The notes under the pieces are model-generated. The model was not told the origin of the DNA, made no database searches, and saw only the letters and a program-made list of their open reading frames with translations. DNA of 5,612 bases, taken from CAZEFK01 sp964511405 (GTDB lineage Bacteria; Pseudomonadota; Alphaproteobacteria; Elsterales; Elsteraceae). The stretch spans positions 1 through 5,612 of the forward strand of contig CAZEFK010000317.1 in NCBI GenBank assembly GCA_964511405.1, given 5' to 3'. Position 1 is the first letter of the stretch. Each line of letters begins with the position of its first letter. Made by a program: the position numbers and the translations under genes. This document shows, piece after piece, positions 1 to 5,612 of the stretch.

Positions 1-402
1 GTTGTTGTCGAGCGCCTGGTAGACGTTGGCGAGCGTCTGCGCCTCGACGCCCTGGCTGGCGTCGACCACCAGGATCGAGCCCTCGCAGGCCGCCAGGCTG
101 CGCGAGACCTCGTAGGCGAAGTCGACGTGCCCGGGGGTGTCCATCAGGTTGAGGACATAGGTCTCGCCGTCGTCGGCCTTGTAGTGCAGGCGCACGGTCT
201 GGGCCTTGATGGTGATGCCGCGCTCGCGCTCGATGTCCATGCTGTCGAGCACCTGCTCGCGCATCTCGCGGTCGCTCAGGCCGCCGCAGGTCTGGATCAG
301 CCGGTCGGCCAGGGTCGACTTGCCATGGTCGATATGGGCGATGATCGAGAAGTTGCGGATCAGCGAGAGATCGGTCGCAGCGTCGGTCGGCAGGTCGGGC
401 AT
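1..402 (-). CDS. lepA: Elongation factor 4 (LepA), N-terminal part, cut by window edge
   Basis: The 134 visible codons encode the start of the GTPase domain of LepA/EF4, a translational GTPase that binds the ribosome and is linked to back-translocation and to initiation/assembly of the 30S subunit. The G1 P-loop AHIDHGKS is at residues 22-29, the switch I/G2 segment ERGITIK at 60-66, and G3 DTPGHVDF at 88-95. It is followed by EVSRSLAACEG and VVDASQGVEAQTLAN, wording characteristic of LepA rather than EF-G or TypA. The start is the ATG at 402-400, giving MPDLPTDAATDLSLIRNFSI. This carries a roughly 14-residue leader before the conserved RNFSIIAHIDHG block, as is common in alphaproteobacterial LepA. 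No good Shine-Dalgarno is visible, only a weak GGGA just upstream. No defect is seen in this part; the remaining three quarters or so of the gene lie beyond position 1. Identification is secure. Confidence 0.97.
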   Translation of the reverse strand, partial: MPDLPTDAATDLSLIRNFSIIAHIDHGKSTLADRLIQTCGGLSDREMREQVLDSMDIERERGITIKAQTVRLHYKADDGETYVLNLMDTPGHVDFAYEVSRSLAACEGSILVVDASQGVEAQTLANVYQALDNN

Positions 403-434
403 TCGGATCCCAGGCGGTCAGAGCGGTTCGGCGG

Positions 435-463
435 AAGATAGGGGCGGGGCCGGGGCCGCGCAA
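435..463 (-). promoter_or_regulatory. Candidate lepA promoter (-35 TTGCGC, 17-bp spacer, -10 TATCTT)
   Basis: On the minus strand TTGCGC (463-458) is followed after exactly 17 bases by TATCTT (440-435). The match to the sigma-70 consensus is 3/6 and 4/6, with an ideal spacer length. Transcription would begin near 428 and leave a leader of roughly 25 nt before the lepA ATG at 402. The hexamers stand out in an extremely GC-rich stretch, but in such sequence a chance match is possible. The -35 box lies inside the loop and arm of the inverted repeat at 452-479. This is an inference from sequence only. Confidence 0.35.
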
Positions 464-479
464 TGCGGCGGGCGGCCCC
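452..479. repeat. Perfect 8-bp inverted repeat (8/12/8), possible terminator or operator
   Basis: GGGGCCGC at 452-459 is the exact reverse complement of GCGGCCCC at 472-479, separated by 12 bases. Read on the minus strand as RNA it would form an all-GC stem downstream of the PIN gene and upstream of lepA. No run of T follows the stem, so it is not a textbook intrinsic terminator. It could still slow or end transcription from the upstream operon, act as an operator over the candidate lepA -35 box, or be a chance product of high GC content. The symmetry is directly seen; the role is unknown. Confidence 0.4.
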
Positions 480-482
480 CTG

Positions 483-575
483 CAGCCCGATATGCGCGCA
501 ACGGCGCCGGATTGACCTTGAGGTCCGCCGCCGGCCCGCATGGACGATGCGGCCCTTCACCATGATCGCGACGCG
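483..575 (-). pseudogene. Remnant of LivF-like branched-chain amino acid ABC transporter ATPase (C-terminal end, frameshifted)
   Basis: Between the PIN gene stop and lepA the minus strand reads RVAIMVKGRIVHAG in one frame (575-534), PAADLKVNPAPLRAY in a second frame (534-490), and IGLQ again in the first frame (from 491). Joined, these pieces match the usual end of LivF-type ATPases (pattern: DRV-x-hydrophobic-M-x-x-G-R-I-V-x-x-G-PAAEL-x-x-x-P-x-x-x-x-Y-hydrophobic-G). The frames are reconciled by loss of one base near 534 and two bases near 490, so the reading frame is restored overall. LivF hydrolyses ATP on the cytoplasmic face of branched-chain amino acid or amide importers. Everything upstream of about residue -35 is missing: Walker A, signature and Walker B motifs are absent because the PIN gene sits there instead. 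There is no start codon or RBS of its own. The family call rests on the motif pattern from memory and is moderate; a non-functional remnant is likely. Confidence 0.5.
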
Positions 576-584
576 GGTCCAACC

Positions 585-1076
585 TCACGCAATAAACCAT
601 TTCGTCTTGTCGCAGCCGCACAGGAAATCCACCGCGATGCCGTTGGCTGACAGTGCCGCCAAGCTGTCGGCCCAGTCGCTGTCGGCGGCGTTGGTCACCG
701 CGACCCCGGTCTTTCGGGCAAGGGCCGCAAACTTGCGGTCGGCTTGGTCGAAGGCAGCAAGCTCGGGTACATCTGGAAAATCGGTGAACGAACCGTCCGC
801 GGCCTTGTCCACGCGAACCCGGCGCACATGTTTAGGATTGTGCTGTTGCTGATACAGATGCAGCAGGAATTGCGCCCCGAGTTCGTAGGGCCGGCGCTGG
901 CGCAACGCGCGCGCATACTCCGCCCGTATTTCGTCACCGTCGTCGATCAGCACAACACGGTCTGTCCTGACCATGATGATAAACTGAATGCAGGCGTCGA
1001 TGCAGTCTTGTACCACCTTCGAATTCTGCCGGTTGGCCAGGACTTCGACATTCGTGTCTATGATCACGTCATTCAT
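585..1076 (-). CDS. PIN-domain protein, putative RNase effector of an ATPase-nuclease pair
   Basis: This 163-aa protein has the PIN-fold layout of metal-dependent RNases such as VapC toxins. The first strand is VIIDTNV with acidic D7. A helix carries DDGDEIRAEY (residues 45-54), where E49 or E53 would be the second acid. AFDQADRKFAALA (108-120) supplies D110 or D113, and VTNAADSDW (127-135) supplies D132/D134. The C-terminal strand is GIAVDFLC (146-153). It is longer than a typical VapC of about 130 aa, mainly through the segment at residues 60-108 between the second and third acids. No antitoxin-like small gene accompanies it. Instead, its ATG overlaps the stop of the ATPase gene (ATGA, 1073-1076), which implies translational coupling and fixes the start; there is no well-placed Shine-Dalgarno. 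It is cytosolic, with no signal peptide or membrane segment. Nuclease activity is inferred from the acidic residues; the target (tRNA, rRNA, mRNA or phage nucleic acid) cannot be told. Confidence 0.8.
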   Translation of the reverse strand: MNDVIIDTNVEVLANRQNSKVVQDCIDACIQFIIMVRTDRVVLIDDGDEIRAEYARALRQRRPYELGAQFLLHLYQQQHNPKHVRRVRVDKAADGSFTDFPDVPELAAFDQADRKFAALARKTGVAVTNAADSDWADSLAALSANGIAVDFLCGCDKTKWFIA

Positions 1077-2446
1077 TCGGCCGCTTGGCGCCCTCGGCGT
1101 TCGATCCGCTTCAATTCAGCTGCTGCGACCTCGTTGAATGCGTCACCCATGAATTTGTCGGGCCAATTGAGAATGTTGCCGAATAGGTCGACATTGAGGG
1201 GCGTCAAGGTCGACACCCCCCTTGGCGCGTCACAGAAATAGAGCTTGACGTCATCCGACGATATGACCTCCTCCGCGATCCGCCGTTGCAGTCGCAGCAG
1301 CAGATGCTCTGAATGGCTCTCCAGGATCACCTGCACCCGCCGATGCATGGCGGCTTGGATGATGACGTCCGCTAACCCCGCCTGCGCGAGCGGATGCAAG
1401 TGGATCTCCGGCTGCTCCAGGATTACGGTCGAGCCTTCGGGGACATATTGGAGCAGCGTGACAACCGGCAGCACCTGCGAGACGCCGAATCCCACGTCGG
1501 TCAACAGCACTTCGCTTGCTCCCGGTCGGGTTCGCACGCGCGCCTGCCAGCGATTCGAGCCTTCAGCGATTTCGGCGACCGTGAAGCTCTCGATCAGCCC
1601 CATCTCTTTAAGCCAGAGGGCGATCATCCCCTGGAAGGAGCGCAGGTGAGCCTTGGGTCGCAGGTTACGCATCTCCTTCGCTTCAGTGGCAGCTAGGATC
1701 GCATCGATCGCCTTCTCACCTCGCTGCCCCACGTCTGTCGGGCGAGAGCGCGCCCACAGGTAGTCGCGCTTGGGAAACTCGCGCAACGGACCGAGGTAGA
1801 ACAGGCGATCCAGCTCGGACTCGTAGGCCGCTTCCAAGTCCGCCAGGAAGCCCGCGTTCTGAAAATACGTCCGAGCCTGGTCCGGGAAGGCATAGGCTTT
1901 AATTGGGGCCGGCAGCTGCCAGGGACGCCCCTTGGTGCGGAGAAACGCGAAGGGGCAGGCCGAACCGTCAGCCGACCGTGCTTTCAGCTCGAATTGCGAT
2001 TGCTCGCCATCCCTCGACGCAAGTTCGAACACCAGGCCACCGAGCTCATACGCCAAGCCGCGAGCGATTGGCGCCTTGTTGTGAATGCCGACCGTGGCCG
2101 ATACGGACACCCGGCTCCCCTTGGCCACAATCGAGGTCTTTCTGCCGCTGGGGTCGCTCAGCGCGAGATCCGATTGCCGGTCGAAGGTCAGGCCGATCCC
2201 GATCGACCGCGTCTCGTCATGCTGATGGATGGCGTCCTTGATCGTACCGAGCTGGACAAGGTCACCGTTCAGTTCCAGCGCAATCGCGCGGTCGGTCGCG
2301 TTCTTAGTTTGTTTCATCAGCAGCAAGAACTGAATCAAGCTGGTCTTGCCCGAAGAGTTGGTCCCGAACACGCCAGTAATCCGACCGCATGCCAGGTCGA
2401 CCGCCGCCCAGGACTTGAAGTTGGTGAACCGCAGCGCGCTCAGCAT
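1073..2446 (-). CDS. ABC/OLD-like AAA ATPase (DUF3696-type), putative sensor or regulator of the PIN nuclease
   Basis: This 457-aa soluble P-loop ATPase has ABC/SMC-like layout without transmembrane segments. Its N-terminus LRFTNFKSW (5-13) is the usual first strand of the OLD/RecF-like group. Walker A is GTNSSGKTS (28-36). The ABC signature-like loop is DVGFGVSQ (317-324). Walker B is VILEQPEIHLHP (341-352), and the H-loop is ESHSEH (376-381). The C-terminal segment FGNILNWPDKF (422-432) resembles the tail that defines DUF3696 proteins. Walker B carries Q345 where many ABC proteins have the catalytic Glu; the EQPE wording is, to my knowledge, common in this group, so it need not mean inactivity. 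The insert between residues about 37 and 310 is unassigned. The ATG at 2446 directly precedes the conserved N-terminus; no convincing Shine-Dalgarno or promoter is seen. It overlaps the PIN gene by 4 bp. By family precedent it probably senses a trigger and controls the nuclease. Confidence 0.85.
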   Translation of the reverse strand: MLSALRFTNFKSWAAVDLACGRITGVFGTNSSGKTSLIQFLLLMKQTKNATDRAIALELNGDLVQLGTIKDAIHQHDETRSIGIGLTFDRQSDLALSDPSGRKTSIVAKGSRVSVSATVGIHNKAPIARGLAYELGGLVFELASRDGEQSQFELKARSADGSACPFAFLRTKGRPWQLPAPIKAYAFPDQARTYFQNAGFLADLEAAYESELDRLFYLGPLREFPKRDYLWARSRPTDVGQRGEKAIDAILAATEAKEMRNLRPKAHLRSFQGMIALWLKEMGLIESFTVAEIAEGSNRWQARVRTRPGASEVLLTDVGFGVSQVLPVVTLLQYVPEGSTVILEQPEIHLHPLAQAGLADVIIQAAMHRRVQVILESHSEHLLLRLQRRIAEEVISSDDVKLYFCDAPRGVSTLTPLNVDLFGNILNWPDKFMGDAFNEVAAAELKRIERRGRQAAE

Positions 2447-2541
2447 CGGGCAAGCCTACAAGAGTTCCGCCCGAGCCGCAGCACGGCGGTTGAGCCCGGC
2501 TCCTGCCGGTTGGTTCGGAGGCCCGTTTCCGTAGCCTGCGC
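2447..2541. other. 95-bp gap between pheT and the ATPase gene
   Basis: On the minus strand the gap contains a 5-bp perfect stem CCGGC/GCCGG with a 4-base loop (2496-2509). It also holds a 5-bp stem CGGGC/GCCCG (2447-2451 with 2469-2473) that ends directly at the ATPase start codon. Neither is followed by a T run, so no intrinsic terminator for pheST can be supported. I see no convincing -35/-10 pair either. The ATPase-PIN pair may be read through from the pheST operon or use a promoter I cannot recognise. No ORF, repeat or coding remnant was found here. Confidence 0.4.
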
Positions 2542-4932
2542 TCACCCCCTGAGCGTCCCGCCCGTGGCCGCCGCCACCGCCGCCACGATCTTGGCGCCGA
2601 CGGCGTCGATCTCGGCGTCGGTGAGGGTGCGGTCGGTCGGCTGCAGTGACACCGCGAGCGCGATCGACTTGGTGCCCTCGGGCAGGCCCGCGCCGGCATA
2701 GACGTCGAACACGCCGACCGCCGACACCAGCGCCTTGTCGGCGCTCTTGGCCGCGCGCACCAGCTTGTCGGCCGGCATGTCGGCCGCGACCACGAAGGCG
2801 AAGTCGCGGGTGACCGCCTGGAACTGCGGCGGGTCGAAGCGCGGCCGCGCCTTCGACTTGGCCTTGGGCAGCGGCAGGGCGTCGAGCATCAGCTCGAAGG
2901 CCGCGACCGGGCGGTCCAGGCCGAACTCGGCCATGACGCCGGGATGCAGCTCGCCGAAGCGGGCGACCACGGTCTTCGGCCCCAGCTTCAGCACCGCGGA
3001 GCGGCCGGGGTGGTACCAGGCCGGCGCCTCGGCCGCGACCGCCAGGGCGTCGACCGCGACGCCCAGCTGGGCCAGCACGGCCAGCGCGTCGGCCTTGGCG
3101 TCCATGGCATCCGGCTCGCGCGCCGGCGCCCGCCAGTGGCGCGGGCTCGACCCGGTGCGCAGGGCGGCGGCCACCCAGTCCTGGCCGTCGGGGGCGGTGG
3201 TCCGGTAGACCGGGCCGACCTCGAACAGCGCTACCGGCGCTTGGCCGCGGTCCAGATTGCGCCGCGCCGCCGCCGCCAGGTTGGGCAGGATCGACGGCCG
3301 CATCTGGTCGAGATCGGCCGAGATCGGGTTCACGACCGCCAGCTCGGGCTGGCCGCCGCCGAACCGCTTGGCCTGCGCCGCCGGCAAGAACGACCAGGTC
3401 ACGGCCTCGTCATAGCCGCGCGCGGCCAGCACGCGCCGCGCGATCGCGACCCGCCGCTGCGCCGGATCGAGCGCCGGCCGGCTGACCGTGGTGGCGCGCG
3501 GCAGCGGCGTCGCCGGGATATGGTCGAAGCCGCGGATGCGCAGCACCTCCTCGACCAGGTCGGCCTCACCCTCGACGTCGGGGCGCCAGCTCGGCGGCAC
3601 CGCGGTCAAGCGGCCATCCGGCGCCGGCTCCAGCTCGAAGCCCAGGTCACCCAGGATCCGGCGCGACTCGCCCGCCTCGACGTCGATGCCGCCGAGCGCG
3701 GCGACGCGCCCGGGCCGGAAGGCGATGCGGCGCCGATGGTCGGGCGCTTCGCCGGTCGCCACCACCTCGGACGCCTCGCCGCCGCACAGCTCCAGGATCA
3801 GCCGCGTCCCGGCCTCGATGCCGTCGCGCACGGCGGCGGTGTCGATGCCGCGCTCGAAGCGGTAGCGGGCGTCCGAGGCGATGCCCAGCAGGCGCCCGGT
3901 GCGCGCCGTCAGCAGCGCGTCGAACAGCGCGGCCTCCAGGAACAGGTCGGTCGTGCCCTCGGACACGCCGGTCGTGGCCCCGCCCATGACGCCGCCCAGG
4001 CTGACCACGCCGCTGTCGTCGGAAATCGCGCACATGCCCGGCTGCAGCGTGTAGGTCTTGCCGTTCAGCGCCTCGATCGTCTCGCCGCCCTCGGCGGTAT
4101 GCACCCGCAGGCCGCCCTTGACCTTGCCGGCGTCGAACACGTGCAGCGGCCGGTTGACGTCGAAGGTCAGGAAGTTGGTGATGTCGACCAGGGCCGAGAT
4201 CGGGCGCAGGCCGATCGCGGTCAGCCGGCGCTGCAGCCACTCGGGCGACGGGCCATTGCGCACGCCCCGGATGTACCGGCCCAGGAACAGGGGACAAGCC
4301 TCCGGCGCATCGATGGCCACCGCGATAGCCGAGCGGAAGCGGCCCGGCACCGGCTCGACGACGCGCGGCTTCAGCCGCCCCAACCCGGCCGCCGCCAAGT
4401 CGCGGGCGACGCCGCGCACGCCCAGGCAGTCCGGGCGGTTGGGCGTGATCGCGATTTCGATCACCGGATCGTCGAGACCCATCGCGGCGGCGAAGGGTTG
4501 TCCGACCGGCGCGTCGTCGGGCAGCTCGATGATGCCCTCATGATCGTCCGACAGGCCCATCTCATAGGCCGAGCACAGCATGCCGTTGGAGGCCTCGCCG
4601 CGGATGGCGCTGGCCTTCAGCACCGCGCCGGTGCGCGGGATCGTGGTGCCGGACGGCGCGAACACGCCCTTCATGCCGGTGCGGGCGTTGGGCGCGCCGC
4701 ACACCACCTGCACGGTCCCGGCCCCGGTGTCGACCAGGCACACGCGCAGCCGGTCGGCGTTGGGATGCTGCTTGGCCTCGACGACATGGCCGACCAGGAA
4801 CGGCGCCAGCGCCGCGCTGCGGTCCTCGATCGCCTCGACCTCCAGCCCGATCGCGGTCAGGGTGCGCGCGATGCGGCCGAGGTCGGCGTCGGTGTCGAGA
4901 TGGGCCTTCAGCCAGTCCAGGGTGAACTTCAT
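2542..4932 (-). CDS. pheT: Phenylalanine--tRNA ligase beta subunit
   Basis: This 796-aa protein has the normal length for bacterial PheT. It forms the (alpha-beta)2 phenylalanyl-tRNA synthetase with PheS in the cytosol, binding tRNA-Phe and editing mischarged tyrosine. The N-terminal tRNA-binding OB fold spans about residues 41-149, with HPNADRL at 56-62 and VVCGAPN at 76-82. ITPNRPDCL is at 162-170. The B3/B4 editing region covers about 214-386, including PLHVFD (262-267), GGVMGG (313-318) and RFERGID (358-364). B5 covers about 402-470, including PSWRPD (447-452) and EEVLRIRGFDHIP (461-473). The catalytic-like core has GELHP at 660-664, and the C-terminal FDX-ACB anticodon-binding domain runs from about 702 to 795, including RDFAF (709-713). 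The start chosen is the ATG at 4932 (MKFTLDWLKAHL). The frame stays open upstream to 5121, but that part is inside pheS and unlike PheT. A good RBS and the 4-bp ATGA overlap with pheS support this start. No anomaly is seen. Confidence 0.98.
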   Translation of the reverse strand: MKFTLDWLKAHLDTDADLGRIARTLTAIGLEVEAIEDRSAALAPFLVGHVVEAKQHPNADRLRVCLVDTGAGTVQVVCGAPNARTGMKGVFAPSGTTIPRTGAVLKASAIRGEASNGMLCSAYEMGLSDDHEGIIELPDDAPVGQPFAAAMGLDDPVIEIAITPNRPDCLGVRGVARDLAAAGLGRLKPRVVEPVPGRFRSAIAVAIDAPEACPLFLGRYIRGVRNGPSPEWLQRRLTAIGLRPISALVDITNFLTFDVNRPLHVFDAGKVKGGLRVHTAEGGETIEALNGKTYTLQPGMCAISDDSGVVSLGGVMGGATTGVSEGTTDLFLEAALFDALLTARTGRLLGIASDARYRFERGIDTAAVRDGIEAGTRLILELCGGEASEVVATGEAPDHRRRIAFRPGRVAALGGIDVEAGESRRILGDLGFELEPAPDGRLTAVPPSWRPDVEGEADLVEEVLRIRGFDHIPATPLPRATTVSRPALDPAQRRVAIARRVLAARGYDEAVTWSFLPAAQAKRFGGGQPELAVVNPISADLDQMRPSILPNLAAAARRNLDRGQAPVALFEVGPVYRTTAPDGQDWVAAALRTGSSPRHWRAPAREPDAMDAKADALAVLAQLGVAVDALAVAAEAPAWYHPGRSAVLKLGPKTVVARFGELHPGVMAEFGLDRPVAAFELMLDALPLPKAKSKARPRFDPPQFQAVTRDFAFVVAADMPADKLVRAAKSADKALVSAVGVFDVYAGAGLPEGTKSIALAVSLQPTDRTLTDAEIDAVGAKIVAAVAAATGGTLRG

Positions 4933-5612
4933 CGCGGCGCTCCGACCGTGCCGGTGATCAATGAGGCGATCTCGAACGGCCCGAAGCCGTAGTGGGTCAT
5001 CCACCTGATGTCGGCGTCGAAGAAGGTGCGCAGATCCGGGATGCCGTATTTCAGCATCGCGATGCGCTCGATCCCCATGCCGAAGGCGAAGCCCTGGTAG
5101 CGCTCGGGGTCCAGGCCGCAATGGCGCAGCACGTTGGGATGGACCATGCCGCTGCCCAGGATCTCCAGCCAGTCGTCGCCGGCCCCGATCTTGAGCTCGC
5201 CACCCTTGCGGCTGCAGCCGATGTCGACTTCGGCCGAGGGCTCGGTGAAGGGGAAGAAGCTGGGCCGAAAGCGCACCGGCACCTCGGCCAGCTCGAAGAA
5301 CGCCTTCAGGAACTCGACCAGGCAGCCCTTCAGATGGCCCATATGGGTAGTCTCGTCGATCACCAGCCCTTCGACCTGGTGGAACATCGGCGTGTGGGTC
5401 TGGTCGCTGTCCGAGCGGAAGCAGCGGCCGGGGATGATGACACGGATGGGCGGCGCCTTGGCCTTCATGGTGCGGATCTGCACCGGGCTGGTGTGGGTGC
5501 GCAGCACCGGCCGTTCGCCCCGTGCATCGGGCGCCAGGTAGAAGGTGTCGTGCATCTCGCGGGCGGGGTGGCCGACCGGAAAGTTGAGCGCCGTGAAGTT
5601 GTGGAAGTCGTC
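4929..5612 (-). CDS. pheS: Phenylalanine--tRNA ligase alpha subunit, C-terminal part, cut by window edge
   Basis: The last 227 codons of PheS, the catalytic class II synthetase subunit that forms Phe-AMP and transfers Phe to tRNA-Phe. The frame enters at the window edge with DDFHNFTALNFPVGHPARE. It continues through MHDTFYL (fragment residues 20-26), GRCFRSDSDQTHTPMFHQVEG (62-82, class II motif 2 region), RPSFFPFTEPSAEVD (117-130) and the motif 3 block GFAFGMGIERIAMLKYGIPDL (174-194). After motif 3 the protein has a tail of about 20 residues beginning DADIRWMTHYGF, of a kind I associate with alphaproteobacterial PheS. The stop TGA (4931-4929) overlaps the pheT ATG (4932-4930), so the two subunits are probably co-translated in equal amounts. 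The start codon, the N-terminal coiled coil and any attenuator upstream lie outside the window. No defect is seen in the visible part. Confidence 0.97.
   Translation of the reverse strand, partial: DDFHNFTALNFPVGHPAREMHDTFYLAPDARGERPVLRTHTSPVQIRTMKAKAPPIRVIIPGRCFRSDSDQTHTPMFHQVEGLVIDETTHMGHLKGCLVEFLKAFFELAEVPVRFRPSFFPFTEPSAEVDIGCSRKGGELKIGAGDDWLEILGSGMVHPNVLRHCGLDPERYQGFAFGMGIERIAMLKYGIPDLRTFFDADIRWMTHYGFGPFEIASLITGTVGAPR
4940..4943 (-). promoter_or_regulatory. Ribosome binding site of pheT (GGAG)
   Basis: The minus strand reads GGAG followed by seven bases and then the ATG at 4932. This is a well-placed Shine-Dalgarno lying inside the end of pheS. Together with the ATGA stop/start overlap it decides in favour of the 796-aa PheT over the longer open frame. 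Confidence 0.7.

Noticed and set aside
127..565. Plus-strand open frames over lepA and the lepA upstream region
   Set aside because: They are antisense shadows of lepA with no domain features, and none has a supported RBS.
585..1076. PIN gene as the toxin of a VapBC toxin-antitoxin pair
   Set aside because: There is no small antitoxin gene upstream or downstream. The coupled partner is a 457-aa ATPase, and the protein is longer than usual VapC.
2447..2473. Hairpin CGGGC/GCCCG touching the ATPase start codon, as a translational control element
   Set aside because: It has only five GC pairs around a 17-base loop in a GC-rich genome, so chance is a sufficient explanation.
560..2545. Direct or inverted terminal repeats bounding the cassette, as for a transposon
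   Set aside because: Comparing the sequence around 560-600 with 2490-2545 by eye shows no shared run of convincing length, and no transposase or integrase is present.
3647..4297. A 216-codon minus-strand frame inside pheT
   Set aside because: It is an out-of-frame shadow of pheT with Arg/Ala/Pro/His-rich, low-complexity translation.
2944..4992. A 682-codon open frame on the plus strand opposite pheT
   Set aside because: It lies wholly antisense to the well-supported pheT and the end of pheS. It is rich in Arg, Gly, Ala, His and Gln, and has no recognisable motif. Long antisense frames are expected opposite GC-rich codons.
4933..5121. A longer pheT start, adding 63 residues
   Set aside because: The extra part is within pheS, is Arg/His-rich and unlike PheT. 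MKFTLDWLKAHL at 4932 is the family N-terminus and has a proper RBS.

Overview
All genes in this window lie on the minus strand. Transcription therefore runs from high to low coordinates: pheS (3' part), pheT, an ABC-type ATPase gene, a PIN-domain nuclease gene, a decayed fragment of a transporter ATPase gene, and lepA (5' part). The high GC content of the housekeeping genes and the character of PheS, PheT and LepA suggest a GC-rich proteobacterium, most likely an alphaproteobacterium. This is an inference from protein character only; there is no rRNA or other marker to fix the taxon.

Right part (2542-5612): the phenylalanyl-tRNA synthetase operon. pheS is cut by the window edge, so only its last 227 codons are present. 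Its stop overlaps the pheT start in an ATGA arrangement. PheT is complete at 796 aa, with its tRNA-binding, B3/B4, B5, core and FDX-ACB regions in the usual order. The two subunits form the (alpha-beta)2 enzyme that charges tRNA-Phe.

Middle part (585-2446): a two-gene cassette of lower GC content, sitting 95 bp downstream of pheT. It encodes a 457-aa ABC/OLD-like ATPase resembling the DUF3696 group and a 163-aa PIN-domain protein with its acidic residues in place. The two genes overlap by ATGA and so are probably co-translated. An ATPase coupled to a toxic nuclease is a recurring plan in bacterial conflict and phage-defence systems. This pair is the best candidate here for a poorly described system, but its function is inferred from architecture only.

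Left part (1-584): a short scar holds what looks like the frameshifted C-terminal end of a LivF-like branched-chain amino acid transporter ATPase (about 483-575). It is cut off where the PIN gene ends, which suggests the cassette replaced the rest of that gene. Next come a perfect 8-bp inverted repeat, a possible promoter, and the first 134 codons of lepA (elongation factor 4). No RNA genes, insertion sequences, CRISPR arrays or attachment sites were found.
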